This document shows, piece after piece, positions 46,535 through 56,512 of a DNA stretch of 64,000 nucleotides. The notes under the pieces are model-generated. The model had not been told where the DNA came from. It did no database searches and saw nothing but the letters and a program-made list of their open reading frames with translations. A program made the translations under genes and the position numbers. The stretch is taken from contig JANQNA010000007.1 of the NCBI GenBank assembly GCA_028279825.1, positions 1 to 64,000 on the forward strand, given 5' to 3'. Source of the DNA: an archaeon. GTDB taxonomy: Archaea; Aenigmatarchaeota; Aenigmatarchaeia; GW2011-AR5. Within the stretch, counting starts at the first letter, position 1. The number at the start of each line of letters is the position of its first letter.

Positions 46535-46830
46535 TAATTAACACGGACTGTCCTATCTACGTCACTTGCCACTTTAGCGTCCTTTGCAAACTGGGCGCAT
46601 TCTGCTTCCCACTCTTCGAATGGAACACTTCTTCCTTGTAATAACCTAAGGGCATCTGCTTCACGTTCCGGTATAGAACCCATAAGTATTACAGCAGGGT
46701 TACCTTCTCTGAGCTTTTTTTCTCTGTCTACTTTTGGATAAATATGAGCCGTTGCCTTTGCGCCGTCTACATATCCTTTCATTTCTCTGCCAATTCTTTC
46801 TCTGATACATTCGTAGCTTTTTTCTATCAT
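46531..46830 (-). CDS. Hypothetical protein
   Basis: Intact ORF; stop codon overlaps the convergent gene's stop. Confidence 0.6.
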   Translation of the reverse strand: MIEKSYECIRERIGREMKGYVDGAKATAHIYPKVDREKKLREGNPAVILMGSIPEREADALRLLQGRSVPFEEWEAECAQFAKDAKVASDVDRTVRVNY

Positions 46831-46834
46831 ATTA

Positions 46835-48109
46835 TCACTTCAAATGGTTCTGTATTCTCTTCAGGGATTGATCTATCTCACTTTGCAATCCTCTTAAAGT
46901 TGATTCAATAGAGTCCACAGCTGTGTTTATGGTACGTGCTTTTTTTATTGCTTGGTCTATTGCCAGGCTTTTTTCCAGAAGGAAAACAACTTCTGCCTGG
47001 ATTTTGTCTATTGGTATTGTTTCGTGATTCTTTCGACCGGATTCCATCATCAGTCGTGCAACATGATAAGCGTAGTACAGGCCATTGCCGTCCATTGAAG
47101 TTATAATGTAATTCCTCGATATTCTACAAGGACGTAGCTTTGATGGTAATTGTTCAGAGTTTTTGAAGACGAAAATACCACACTCTGCTTTACGGTTCTC
47201 CATTGCTTCCTGGATCTCTTGTATTGTCTTGTTTACAGAATAATTCATAGCGTCCTTTGCTTCGACAACTATTCTCTCTTCGTCAGATTCGCGGAGTGTT
47301 ATTACAAAATCGCCTGTCTTGCCTATAGTGCCTGTTACTTTTGAAGTATCGCGAACTGTGTCACCATGTGCGTTGGTTATCTCGTGCAGAACGTCCATAA
47401 TCCGTTCCTCAAATAAACCGCCCTTCTGGGTGGATTTCTCTAAGACGGCCTGTTCAGCTCTTGTTGTGACGATCTTTTCACTCAAATCGGCTATATTCTT
47501 GGACATTTCCTCGCGAAGCAGGTTTACAGGTGAACCAGGTCGTGCCGGATCTAATAGCTGTTTAATCTTTCCCTTATCAACATCAAAGTTCTCTGACAAC
47601 TTGTCAGCAAACTGGCTCATTGAGCTGGACTTGGAGTTAAGATCAAAGTGTTTGTCCATCATTTGTCTGACTGTGCCTTGCTCTGAGAAGTATGAATCCA
47701 TGTTCTTCAGCATGCCGCCAACAGGCGAACTTGGATTGTTAGGATCAAATGTAGTGTTCATTATATTCCTTACAACACCATTTTCGTCGTTGAAATACTC
47801 CTCCAACTGATTAGCCAATTTGAACATTGGAGAATCTGTGTTGGACGAATCAAACAATCTCTCAACACGATCGTGCTGTTCTGTAAATTTTCTTTCCATT
47901 TCCGTCAGAAACTGGTTGAATCTTTTGTCAATATAGTCAATGTTCATGCCTGTACTCATGCCGCGTAGGCCGATAGCGCCTACGGACAAGGCCTTTTCCA
48001 AAGCCGCCTCTTTGTCATCATGGTCTTCTAGAAAGTTAAACAGTTCGTCATTACGTATGGTCAAATCCTTGATTATAATCTCGCGCGTATCCTTGTTAAG
48101 ACGAATCAT
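46835..48109 (-). CDS. Coiled-coil protein with PD-(D/E)XK-like nuclease domain
   Basis: KGGLFEERIMDVLHEI...GKTGDFVITLRESDEERIVVEAKDAMNY matches the E...(G)D...ExK pattern; likely start MIRLNKDT. Confidence 0.65.
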   Translation of the reverse strand: MIRLNKDTREIIIKDLTIRNDELFNFLEDHDDKEAALEKALSVGAIGLRGMSTGMNIDYIDKRFNQFLTEMERKFTEQHDRVERLFDSSNTDSPMFKLANQLEEYFNDENGVVRNIMNTTFDPNNPSSPVGGMLKNMDSYFSEQGTVRQMMDKHFDLNSKSSSMSQFADKLSENFDVDKGKIKQLLDPARPGSPVNLLREEMSKNIADLSEKIVTTRAEQAVLEKSTQKGGLFEERIMDVLHEITNAHGDTVRDTSKVTGTIGKTGDFVITLRESDEERIVVEAKDAMNYSVNKTIQEIQEAMENRKAECGIFVFKNSEQLPSKLRPCRISRNYIITSMDGNGLYYAYHVARLMMESGRKNHETIPIDKIQAEVVFLLEKSLAIDQAIKKARTINTAVDSIESTLRGLQSEIDQSLKRIQNHLK

Positions 48110-48170
48110 ACCACTAATACTGCACAAATATATTTAATTGCCTTAAAAAGATTTCTGTCAAGGACTGGAT

Positions 48171-48422
48171 ATGCTTCCGGGAATAGATAGTTATGCCGTA
48201 GCATCGACAGAGGCTGCGAAAGCGTATAGAAGATTGAGTGCATGCAGCCCTGACTCCAGACTTCTTGTGCTTGTAGAATTTCAGGGTAATACAGCTGTTT
48301 TTAACGCTGGGAGATTCCAGGAATTCTATGCCGGATTCTGCACAGATCTAGATACTACAAAAGGTATGGAAAGATATCGTGATGCTATGAACGCTGAAGC
48401 TGACAAAGCGGAGGGTAAATAA
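48171..48422 (+). CDS. Small hypothetical protein (pair, copy 1)
   Basis: Overlaps and resembles the next ORF. Confidence 0.6.
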   Translation: MLPGIDSYAVASTEAAKAYRRLSACSPDSRLLVLVEFQGNTAVFNAGRFQEFYAGFCTDLDTTKGMERYRDAMNAEADKAEGK

Positions 48423-48712
48423 TGCTACGCGACTGGGAAAGAAACAGGGCTATAGAAGATGTAAGAGCTGCGTATGAGAGATTATCGCTTGTACGGGAAG
48501 ACCATTTTTTGCTTAAAGAATTGACTTATGCAGGTGAAGGCGGTATTGTTTTTGCCAATCGCCCAGGATTCGACAAAACATACGGAGCAGATGACGTTGA
48601 ATCGTTCAGAAAATACGCTGCTGCTCTAAACACGGCTGCAGAGGTAGCAGAAGATGCTGAACTTCTCAAGGGTGGTATGAGACCCAACATAACCGAAATT
48701 GTTGATGAATAA
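48422..48712 (+). CDS. Small hypothetical protein (pair, copy 2)
   Basis: TAATG coupling with the previous ORF. Confidence 0.6.
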   Translation: MLRDWERNRAIEDVRAAYERLSLVREDHFLLKELTYAGEGGIVFANRPGFDKTYGADDVESFRKYAAALNTAAEVAEDAELLKGGMRPNITEIVDE

Positions 48713-51700
48713 TTAACCCCATTTAGGACAATATAGTTTGTAAGAGCAGAACTTGCAGGGTGTATCGGATTCAGCCACGCTGAATCCATGTTCGTAGTCG
48801 TGAGCTATCTTCTGGCAGATTTCTAGAACATTCTTCCTAATGTCTTCTACCTTTGCTTCTTTGATCCGTGTACCCGGTGCAGTCATGATACCGTTTTCTA
48901 ATGTAAACTCCAATGGCTTTTCTTTCTCTAACATATCTAAAACTAATTCAGTAGGGATCCAGTTATTCTTCTTTATCGTTTCATCGTTTTGCAAGGCTAA
49001 AGCATACAACAGTAGCTGCCGCTCACGATCATCTTTAGGAACGTCTGTCTTAGTGTAACCTGTCTTGTAATCAATAATTCTTACTTTACCATCACCAAGA
49101 TAATCGATACGATCTATCTTCCCGCGGAAAGCAAATCCACCAAGACGGAAGTTGAAAGGAAGCTCTGTTTCCAGAATACTGCGCATTCTTTTTTCATGTC
49201 TGTGCCAGAATACATCAATGATACGTTTTGCACGCTCTATGTCAATGTTTTCTGGTATTAACTCCTTTGTCTCTTCTTTGGTTAGTTTGTTCTTTGCAGC
49301 TAAGTCTAAAATATCGTGCATAATAGAACCGAAACCAAAAGCCCCTTCTCCTTCTTCGTCTTCACGGGAAGGCATGTTGAGTACGTGCTTAAGCTCATAC
49401 TTTTTTGGACATTGTAAGTATGTACCGGTGGATGTGACTGAGAAAGTTAGTGCATTAGGATTGAACTTTAATCCGGTCTTGCCGGAGGCCGCGTTATCTA
49501 AAAGTCTCTTTACCTCCTTTGCGGCTGCACCCTTGCCAACAGGTTCTCTGTTTATCAGACCCTGATAAACCAGCATGTGATAGTTTGCTGACTTCGTGTT
49601 ACCGGTCTCCAGAGCATTCATCATTATCTTTTTACGATCCGCAGCCAACCTGTCTATATCTGTGTCCCTTGCCTCGTTAGCACGGATGTTTTTATCGAAA
49701 GTAAAATGAAGATCTGCTTCTTGTATTTCTTTTTGTGAAAACCATTGTGGTTTTGCCCCAACCTCAAAAAGGAAACCGGACGGATCACGTGAATCTTTAC
49801 CACCATAATCTTTTGCTAAAGTAAGAATCAGATTTTCCTTCGCTCTTGTAAGACCAACATAACACAATCTTCGCTCTTCCTTTTCTTTCAAGGTCTTTGT
49901 TAACTCTTTGATAGCTGTTTCCTTTTCTTTTTCGTTACGATAAGTTTTGGATAAAACTTCATTGTATTGTTCGTTTAACTCCTGTGGAATTAACGGTTCC
50001 GCACCACCACGTGTCAAAGGGAACTTGTCTTTGACCATGTCCACGAGGAACACTGTCTTAAACTCTAAACCTTTAGCAGCATGGATAGTCATTAGCTTGA
50101 CTGATTCCTCTTCAATTATCTTTGTTGACGGCATGCCGCCTCCCATCTCGTCAACCATTTCTAAGTATGTGATAAAATTGGCCAGGTCTGCACCATGGAA
50201 GGTTTCGAAAGTAGAGGACAGGCCAATCAAAAGTTTAATGTTCTGCATCGCTTCACGGTCAGAGGAATATTCTCTGGCCAGTCCTGTACGGTCATAAATT
50301 TCCAGGACTAAGTCAGAGACCTTTCTGGCAGTCTTTGTTTTAAGATCATCAACTAGTGCCGTTAGGTCTTTAACACACTGTTTACCCTTTGCAGATAACC
50401 TAGTAGCATCAATGTGGTTGTATAGAAGATCCTGAAGACCTAATCGTTTCTTCTTTTTGAAATCTGCTAAGATTGTAGAATCTGCTGCCGTTAGTCCAAA
50501 TCTTGTATGTAAAAGTCTCCACCAGGCTTGTTCTGCTTGTAGAAGCGAGCTGGATAAGTTGTTAAGTATGTAGATGAATGATAAAGCTGTCTTTATTTCT
50601 GGTTTATGAAAGAACTCCGTGCCACCGGCTGTTGAGTAAGGTATACCTCTTTGATTTAGAGCACGCTTGATTGCGCCGGCGGAAGAGTGGGATCTGTAAA
50701 GAATAGCTATGTCCTTGTACGTACCCTGAAGTTTTTCAATTTCCTCCACTATACGCCTTGCCTGTTCCTTGTTGTCCTCTAACTGCACAATACGTACATC
50801 CTCACCCTCTATACTCTCGGCACTGGATAATAGAACAGACTCCTCTGGCTTAACATAGTTGTTTGTGATAAGCTTGTGTGCTGTTCTTAGTATCTTGTCT
50901 GAGGAACGGTAGTTTGTTGAAAGTTTGATTACATTCTCATCAGGCACACGGAATACTTTACGAAACTTTTCTATGTTATCTGCGTAAGCCCCACGAAAAG
51001 CGTAAACAGTCTGGTTCTGATCCCCTACAACAGTTATGTTACCGCGCTTCGCTAAATGAAGTAATAACTCGAACTGTACTTTGTTTGTGTCTTGAAACTC
51101 GTCTACAACAATGTAATCATATACAGCTAATTCCTCGGCACCGTAACGAGAAACGTAATCAAGAACAATCATGTTTAGGTCTGCGAAATCCAGTGACTTA
51201 GACTTTTTCTTTAACTCTTCGTACTTAATCCAGGCTTCTAGAAACTCTTTGTACTGCAAATAGTTTTCATAGAGCTTGACAAACTCCATCAGTTTTTTCC
51301 GCTCTTCCTTAGGTAAGTCTTCACGAATAGTACGTAATATAACCAAAGCCTTATCGTACTCATAATTATAATTCGCCAAAAGATTTTCCTGATCCTGAAG
51401 ATATCTTCTATAGTCGTCGATAGTTAACGACAGATCTTTTGCTTTGCCTATTGTGTTTGCATAACGCTTTGCACGACCTACATCCAGGTCCAGCTCACGC
51501 TTAAGCAAAATTGCCCCGTCCAACTCCTCAAGAATATTGTAGTTCTCACCTACGTTACACTCACGTGTATGGGCACGAATAAACTTATCACAGAAACTGT
51601 GGAAGGTGGAGATATGAATATGGCGTGCCTCAGGCGTCAGATCTTCTACCTTTGTTTTCATCTGTTCGGCTGCTTCATTGGAGAACGTCAACGCCAAAAC

Positions 51701-51859
51701 CTTTTCAGGAGGTACGCCGTGATCGATAAGATACGTTAACTTCTCGACAATAGTCATTGTTTTGCCTGTTCCTGCACCTGCTATTATCAGACAAGGTCCC
51801 TCACTCATATGTACTGCGCGCAGCTGCTCAGAATTCAACATCTTTGTATGATACCACAA
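48713..51859 (-). CDS. UvrD/AddA-like SF1 helicase with C-terminal RecB/Cas4-like nuclease and Cys cluster
   Basis: IIAGAGTGKTMTIVEKL; VVDEFQDTN; VGDQNQTVYAFRGA; C-terminal GKIDRIDYLGDGKVRIIDYKTG...QLLLYALAL...CKFCSYKLYCP. Confidence 0.93.
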   Translation of the reverse strand: MWYHTKMLNSEQLRAVHMSEGPCLIIAGAGTGKTMTIVEKLTYLIDHGVPPEKVLALTFSNEAAEQMKTKVEDLTPEARHIHISTFHSFCDKFIRAHTRECNVGENYNILEELDGAILLKRELDLDVGRAKRYANTIGKAKDLSLTIDDYRRYLQDQENLLANYNYEYDKALVILRTIREDLPKEERKKLMEFVKLYENYLQYKEFLEAWIKYEELKKKSKSLDFADLNMIVLDYVSRYGAEELAVYDYIVVDEFQDTNKVQFELLLHLAKRGNITVVGDQNQTVYAFRGAYADNIEKFRKVFRVPDENVIKLSTNYRSSDKILRTAHKLITNNYVKPEESVLLSSAESIEGEDVRIVQLEDNKEQARRIVEEIEKLQGTYKDIAILYRSHSSAGAIKRALNQRGIPYSTAGGTEFFHKPEIKTALSFIYILNNLSSSLLQAEQAWWRLLHTRFGLTAADSTILADFKKKKRLGLQDLLYNHIDATRLSAKGKQCVKDLTALVDDLKTKTARKVSDLVLEIYDRTGLAREYSSDREAMQNIKLLIGLSSTFETFHGADLANFITYLEMVDEMGGGMPSTKIIEEESVKLMTIHAAKGLEFKTVFLVDMVKDKFPLTRGGAEPLIPQELNEQYNEVLSKTYRNEKEKETAIKELTKTLKEKEERRLCYVGLTRAKENLILTLAKDYGGKDSRDPSGFLFEVGAKPQWFSQKEIQEADLHFTFDKNIRANEARDTDIDRLAADRKKIMMNALETGNTKSANYHMLVYQGLINREPVGKGAAAKEVKRLLDNAASGKTGLKFNPNALTFSVTSTGTYLQCPKKYELKHVLNMPSREDEEGEGAFGFGSIMHDILDLAAKNKLTKEETKELIPENIDIERAKRIIDVFWHRHEKRMRSILETELPFNFRLGGFAFRGKIDRIDYLGDGKVRIIDYKTGYTKTDVPKDDRERQLLLYALALQNDETIKKNNWIPTELVLDMLEKEKPLEFTLENGIMTAPGTRIKEAKVEDIRKNVLEICQKIAHDYEHGFSVAESDTPCKFCSYKLYCPKWG

Positions 51860-51892
51860 ATCTATTTATTGGGGTGGTGATGAAATAGTAGT

Positions 51893-52318
51893 ATGCGGGT
51901 ACAAGAGACACTGATGAACAGATCGTTTTCGGTCATGAATAGCGATCCATATCTGCTGTCGCTAAAGGCGATGGAGAATATTTCCAGAAGTGGCAAGGTT
52001 ATTGAGAAGAAGAACAAGTATGAGACGGACGGACCGCATCACAGGTCGTTTGTCAACTTTGATGTCGTTGAGATAGTTGATGATTTTTCGAAGATTGTAT
52101 TCAACTTTGACCTTGTCGGTGAGAATGGAACGCTTCGCGTGACGGTAACAGGGAGTTTGATCACAAAGGTAGAAGACACGGGATTCTTCAGCCACGCGTT
52201 TTCTGACCATTACATAAAAGAGATATATCCTGTGCTTCGCAAAATGAGCGGGGAAAAGATAGAGTTCTTTGGAAAGCGTGTGGACAGAATATTCCAAAAA
52301 TCAATACCTGCGTCTTAA
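51893..52318 (+). CDS. Hypothetical protein
   Basis: Intact ORF overlapping the 3' end of the HMG-CoA reductase gene. Confidence 0.6.
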   Translation: MRVQETLMNRSFSVMNSDPYLLSLKAMENISRSGKVIEKKNKYETDGPHHRSFVNFDVVEIVDDFSKIVFNFDLVGENGTLRVTVTGSLITKVEDTGFFSHAFSDHYIKEIYPVLRKMSGEKIEFFGKRVDRIFQKSIPAS

Positions 52319-53563
52319 TTCTTCGAGAATTTCCTTGGCCCTTGCATTTGTTATCTGGCCTTCCTGGATCATGAGCTTTGTTACTTTTGGCACTTCATCA
52401 GGTGTTGCGCCGGCGGTCATAGCTAAATTGCTTGCATGGAGCTTCATGTGACCTGCCTGGATTCCTTCCTTGGCCATTGCGCGCATAGCTGCGAAGTTAT
52501 TGGCCAAGCCAACACAGGCTGCTATCTCACCGAGTTCAGATGCATGCTTAACACCGAGAATCTTCAAGGTTATCCTTGCTATAGGATTCGTTTTTGTGGC
52601 TCCGCCAACTATTCCTGCGACCATTGGCATTTCTATTGAGCCAACTAAGTCTCCAGACTCGTTCTTCCGGTAGTGTGTTAGCGGGCCATATCTACCTGCA
52701 GTAGCTGCGTAAGCATGTGCTCCGGCTTCCGCTGCTCTAAAGTCGTTTCCTGTGGCAATCATAACAGCGTCAACGCCGTTCATTATTCCCTTGTTGTGTG
52801 TAGCACAACGGAATTTGTCCACTCTGGCCATTTCATAAGCATCAAGAATTCCCTCTATAACGTCTTCTCCTAGAACTTCCTTTTTCCAGATAACTTCTGC
52901 TTTGGCGAGCCTGTAAATAGCCAAATTGGAAATTATTTTTAGAACCGATCTTCCGCCTGTCAACTCTTCAAGAAAAGGTGCTATACACTCGCACATTGTG
53001 TTTACAGCATTTGCACCCATCGCGTCCTGGACGTTAACAAGAAGGTGGACAACAACTATTCTGCCTCTGTCACTGTCATACTCGTTTACCTCTAAATCTT
53101 TCAAGCCTCCGCCAAGCTTCACTAAAGTAGAATCTTTCTTATTTACTAATCTTTCAATTTGGCCCTTTTCTTTCAAGATCTTTTGCTTCGCGTTATCTTT
53201 TGTGTCCATTAACTGAATCTGGCCAATCATGATGGGTTTGTCACTAGAAGCTGTAAATCCTTCAGGTCTGGCCAATTTTGCGGCGTGGCTTGCAGCTGCC
53301 ACAACAGAAGGTTCTTCAATGGCCATAGGAACTAGAATGTCTTTGTTGTTAATTGTAAAGTTGGTGGCTATGCCCAGAGGAAGCTCAACTGTGCCGATGA
53401 CGTTTTCGATCATCATATCGGCCAATTTCTCTAAACAGCCGGTGTCTTTCAGTGTTTCAGCCTCGCTATCTGTCAAGTTGCACTGATTTTTTATTATGGA
53501 TACACGTTCCTCGACAGGCAGCTTGTAAAATCCGGATAAATCACTGTTCATAAGAATTAGCAA
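52301..53563 (-). CDS. Hydroxymethylglutaryl-CoA reductase, class II-like
   Basis: GFYKLPVEERVSII; VPMAIEEPSVVAAASHAAKLAR; GVDAVMIATGNDFRAAEAGAHAYA. Confidence 0.92.
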   Translation of the reverse strand: MLILMNSDLSGFYKLPVEERVSIIKNQCNLTDSEAETLKDTGCLEKLADMMIENVIGTVELPLGIATNFTINNKDILVPMAIEEPSVVAAASHAAKLARPEGFTASSDKPIMIGQIQLMDTKDNAKQKILKEKGQIERLVNKKDSTLVKLGGGLKDLEVNEYDSDRGRIVVVHLLVNVQDAMGANAVNTMCECIAPFLEELTGGRSVLKIISNLAIYRLAKAEVIWKKEVLGEDVIEGILDAYEMARVDKFRCATHNKGIMNGVDAVMIATGNDFRAAEAGAHAYAATAGRYGPLTHYRKNESGDLVGSIEMPMVAGIVGGATKTNPIARITLKILGVKHASELGEIAACVGLANNFAAMRAMAKEGIQAGHMKLHASNLAMTAGATPDEVPKVTKLMIQEGQITNARAKEILEELRRRY

Positions 53564-53630
53564 TTAGACCGCATGTATTAAAGGGTATCGTTGGATATCA
53601 TTTTTTATAGGTTTTTGAGATGGTTTTGAT

Positions 53631-53954
53631 ATGACTGAAGTAAGAGGGTTTATAGCGCTAGGTATTGTAGATAAACCTGGTGATGTATCTATATACCAGC
53701 AGCATCGTTTCAAAGAGCCTGCCAGAAGATGCATATCCGGTCTTGGGTACTTATGTGATAATCTTGAATCAGCTTCTGACCGGATTGTAGGAATTCTCGA
53801 TTCTGCCGGCTTACCAGACGGGTATGTTGTTTGTGTGCGGGATCAGCGTTCTTCGAACTTTGTTCAATCTGAAAGACCGCTAAAAAGACGCGAGCTTGGT
53901 CCTATCGTAGCCGAAGTGAAAAGACAGAGACCTCAGTTTTCTTTCGTGTATTAA
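53631..53954 (+). CDS. Small hypothetical protein (tandem paralog 1)
   Basis: LPDGYVVCVRDQ...LGPIVAEVKRQRPQFSFV shared with the next ORF. Confidence 0.65.
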   Translation: MTEVRGFIALGIVDKPGDVSIYQQHRFKEPARRCISGLGYLCDNLESASDRIVGILDSAGLPDGYVVCVRDQRSSNFVQSERPLKRRELGPIVAEVKRQRPQFSFVY

Positions 53955-53986
53955 CTCTTTTTATATGTTTTTGAGATGGTTTTTGT

Positions 53987-54319
53987 ATGTCTGAAAATTC
54001 TGGGGTAATTGAGCTTGCCACTTACCGTAGTGGCGGCGTGCCGGGTTTTGTGTCTAAAAACTACGAGCTTTACGGTGAAGATGGTACTTTGAGAAGAGCC
54101 GGAACCGGACATTTTTGTGATAAAGCCGATGAGATTGTATATAGACTTCTGGAACTCCTTGATACTTCTGATTTGCCTGACGGTTATTCAATAGCTATTC
54201 GAAATGGATTAACAGTGCCTGGATGGCAGCAGAATAATCACCCGTTACGGGCGGCGGATTTCAGTGCTATTGTGGAAAAAGTAAAAAGGTGCCGGCCCAG
54301 ATTTGCTTTCGTAGATTAA
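53987..54319 (+). CDS. Small hypothetical protein (tandem paralog 2)
   Basis: LPDGYSIAIRNG...FSAIVEKVKRCRPRFAFV. Confidence 0.65.
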   Translation: MSENSGVIELATYRSGGVPGFVSKNYELYGEDGTLRRAGTGHFCDKADEIVYRLLELLDTSDLPDGYSIAIRNGLTVPGWQQNNHPLRAADFSAIVEKVKRCRPRFAFVD

Positions 54320-54353
54320 AAATCTTTTTATTGGGTCTGTGGCAAGTATAGTT

Positions 54354-55154
54354 ATGCTTGAGTCTATCATCAGACCGATGAGGGCAGAGAAGAATCCGAA
54401 GGAAGTATTTGTGATTTCGCTGTTCTTTTCGTTTGTATCTGTGGCGTTTGCTATACATATATTTCCTTCACAGGCGTCTGTTTTCTCTGTTGCTTTGCTG
54501 ACAATGCTGTTTCTACCGTTGTTTCAAAAGTTGTTTGTAATAGAAGAAAAGAAAGACTACAAACTGCACAAAAATCTTTGGAAACGGCATGAAGAGCTGT
54601 TCAAGGTGTTTACAGCGTTCTTCTTAGGTACTATTGTTGCATTGAGCTTCATCTACGTGTTCTTTCCTCATGCGCGTGATGCGTTTGCTCTTCAGGAAAG
54701 CTGGTATATGGCCAACGGTTCAGTTATCACGGGCGAAGCCACAGGCGACGCCCAGTTCTGGGCGTTTTTCTGGAATAACACACAGGTCATGCTGATGATG
54801 TTTTTACTGTCTATAATCTTCGGTGCCGGTGCTATCTTCATTCTGGCGTGGAACGCGTCTGTAATAGCCGTATATGTTGGATTTGTAATCAATTCGTTCA
54901 TACGAACAGGTATCAGTCCGGAAATTGCGTATATTTTAGGCGTTCCGGCAGGTATAGGATCTATCGCTCTACATGGAATTCCGGAAATACTGGCTTACTT
55001 TGTGGCTGCTTTAGCCGGAGGCATGCTGTCTGTGGGTGTTATAAGAGAAAGACTAAAGGGTCATTTTGAGAAGATTTTCATAGACTCGCTAATTTTCTTA
55101 GGTGCAGCTGAAGTACTCATAATCGTGGCTGCTTTACTGGAAGCTTATATCTAA
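54354..55154 (+). CDS. SpoIIM-family (stage II sporulation protein M-like) membrane protein
   Basis: FFWNNTQVMLMMFLLSIIFGAGAIFILAWNASVIA...GIPAGIG-like loop and ALHGIPEILAYFVAALAGG. Confidence 0.8.
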   Translation: MLESIIRPMRAEKNPKEVFVISLFFSFVSVAFAIHIFPSQASVFSVALLTMLFLPLFQKLFVIEEKKDYKLHKNLWKRHEELFKVFTAFFLGTIVALSFIYVFFPHARDAFALQESWYMANGSVITGEATGDAQFWAFFWNNTQVMLMMFLLSIIFGAGAIFILAWNASVIAVYVGFVINSFIRTGISPEIAYILGVPAGIGSIALHGIPEILAYFVAALAGGMLSVGVIRERLKGHFEKIFIDSLIFLGAAEVLIIVAALLEAYI

Positions 55155-55224
55155 ATTCTGCGTTAAAACCGCAAAATTAGGGCTTAAAGGCGTAATTTAA
55201 GAATGTTTCGGTGATACTAGATTG

Positions 55225-56259
55225 ATGAACGTAGGTATAGTTGGGTACGGGGCATATGTGCCTAAATTCCGCATAAAAGCAGAGGAAATAGCCAAAGTAT
55301 GGAACATGAATCCTGATAGTATAAGGAATGGTTTGTTAATAGAGGAGAAAAGTGTTCCTTCTCAGGATGAGGATACTGTTACTATATCCGTTGAGGCTGC
55401 GCGAAACGCATTGATAAGAGCAAATGTTAACGGTAGTCGTATTGGCTCGGTATACATAGGCAGTGAAAGTCATCCGTATACAGTAAAACCATCAGGTACA
55501 GTCGTGGCGGAAGCTATAGGCGCTACGCCTGATGTTATGGTTGCTGATTTTGAGTTTGCATGCAAGGCCGGGACGGCTGCTATGCAGGTGTGTTTTGCAC
55601 AAGTGAAAGCTGGTCTGGTTGAATATGGACTGGCAATAGGTGCTGATACGTCACAAGGACGTCCGGGTGATGCGCTGGAGTATTCGGCTGCTGCCGGAGG
55701 CGCAGCTTTTGTGATTGGAAAGGATCCTATAGTCACGATAGATGATACTTATTCGTACACGACGGATACACCTGACTTCTGGCGAAGAGAAGGACAGCCA
55801 TATCCAAGCCATGGGGCAAGATTCACAGGTGAACCGGCTTACTTTGCTCATCTGCCCGGTGCAGTGAAGGGTCTTCTAAGGAAGACTAACACTCAACCTG
55901 ACGATTATGATTACGTAGCTTTTCATACTCCTAACGGAAAGTTTCCGCTGCGCGCTGCAAAGATGTTAGGATTTGCAAAGGAAAAATTGCTTCCGGGATT
56001 AATTGTTACAAAGATAGGTAATACTTATTCAGGTGCTTCTTTACTTTCTTTAACGGCTATACTTGATATAGCAAAGCCTGGGGACAAAATTTTACTCTGT
56101 TCTTATGGTTCAGGAGCAGGTGCTGACGCATTCAAGTTAACAGTAACAGACAAAATACTGGAAGTTAGAAAGGCTCCAACTACACAGCAATATATTGACA
56201 AGGCTGAATACATAGATTATGGTACTTATGCTAAATTGAGAGGAAAACTGGTGAGATAG
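55225..56259 (+). CDS. Hydroxymethylglutaryl-CoA synthase (archaeal type)
   Basis: [49 protein letters not shown]. Confidence 0.92.
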   Translation: MNVGIVGYGAYVPKFRIKAEEIAKVWNMNPDSIRNGLLIEEKSVPSQDEDTVTISVEAARNALIRANVNGSRIGSVYIGSESHPYTVKPSGTVVAEAIGATPDVMVADFEFACKAGTAAMQVCFAQVKAGLVEYGLAIGADTSQGRPGDALEYSAAAGGAAFVIGKDPIVTIDDTYSYTTDTPDFWRREGQPYPSHGARFTGEPAYFAHLPGAVKGLLRKTNTQPDDYDYVAFHTPNGKFPLRAAKMLGFAKEKLLPGLIVTKIGNTYSGASLLSLTAILDIAKPGDKILLCSYGSGAGADAFKLTVTDKILEVRKAPTTQQYIDKAEYIDYGTYAKLRGKLVR

Positions 56260-56511
56260 ATGGGTGTTGATGAAGCCTTTAAGGTGTTTTACGTGGCAGC
56301 TGGCAGAGTTGACGGAGATGAGAATAGAAGAACGTGGCTGTATGATCAGGAAGAAGGATCGAATACTGACATAGGGCAGCTTTTGGAGCATGGCTACCTA
56401 GAAACCGTCGGGACAAGACAGGCTGGAGATGTTGTTGAAACTGTTTACGAATTTACGAGAAGGGGAAGGAGACTTGGAATGAGGCTTTTCCCAGAAAGAG
56501 TGGTGAATTGA
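56260..56511 (+). CDS. Small wHTH-like hypothetical protein
   Basis: IGQLLEHGYLETVGTRQAGDVVETVYEFTRRGRRLG. Confidence 0.6.
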   Translation: MGVDEAFKVFYVAAGRVDGDENRRTWLYDQEEGSNTDIGQLLEHGYLETVGTRQAGDVVETVYEFTRRGRRLGMRLFPERVVN

Positions 56512-56512
56512 T

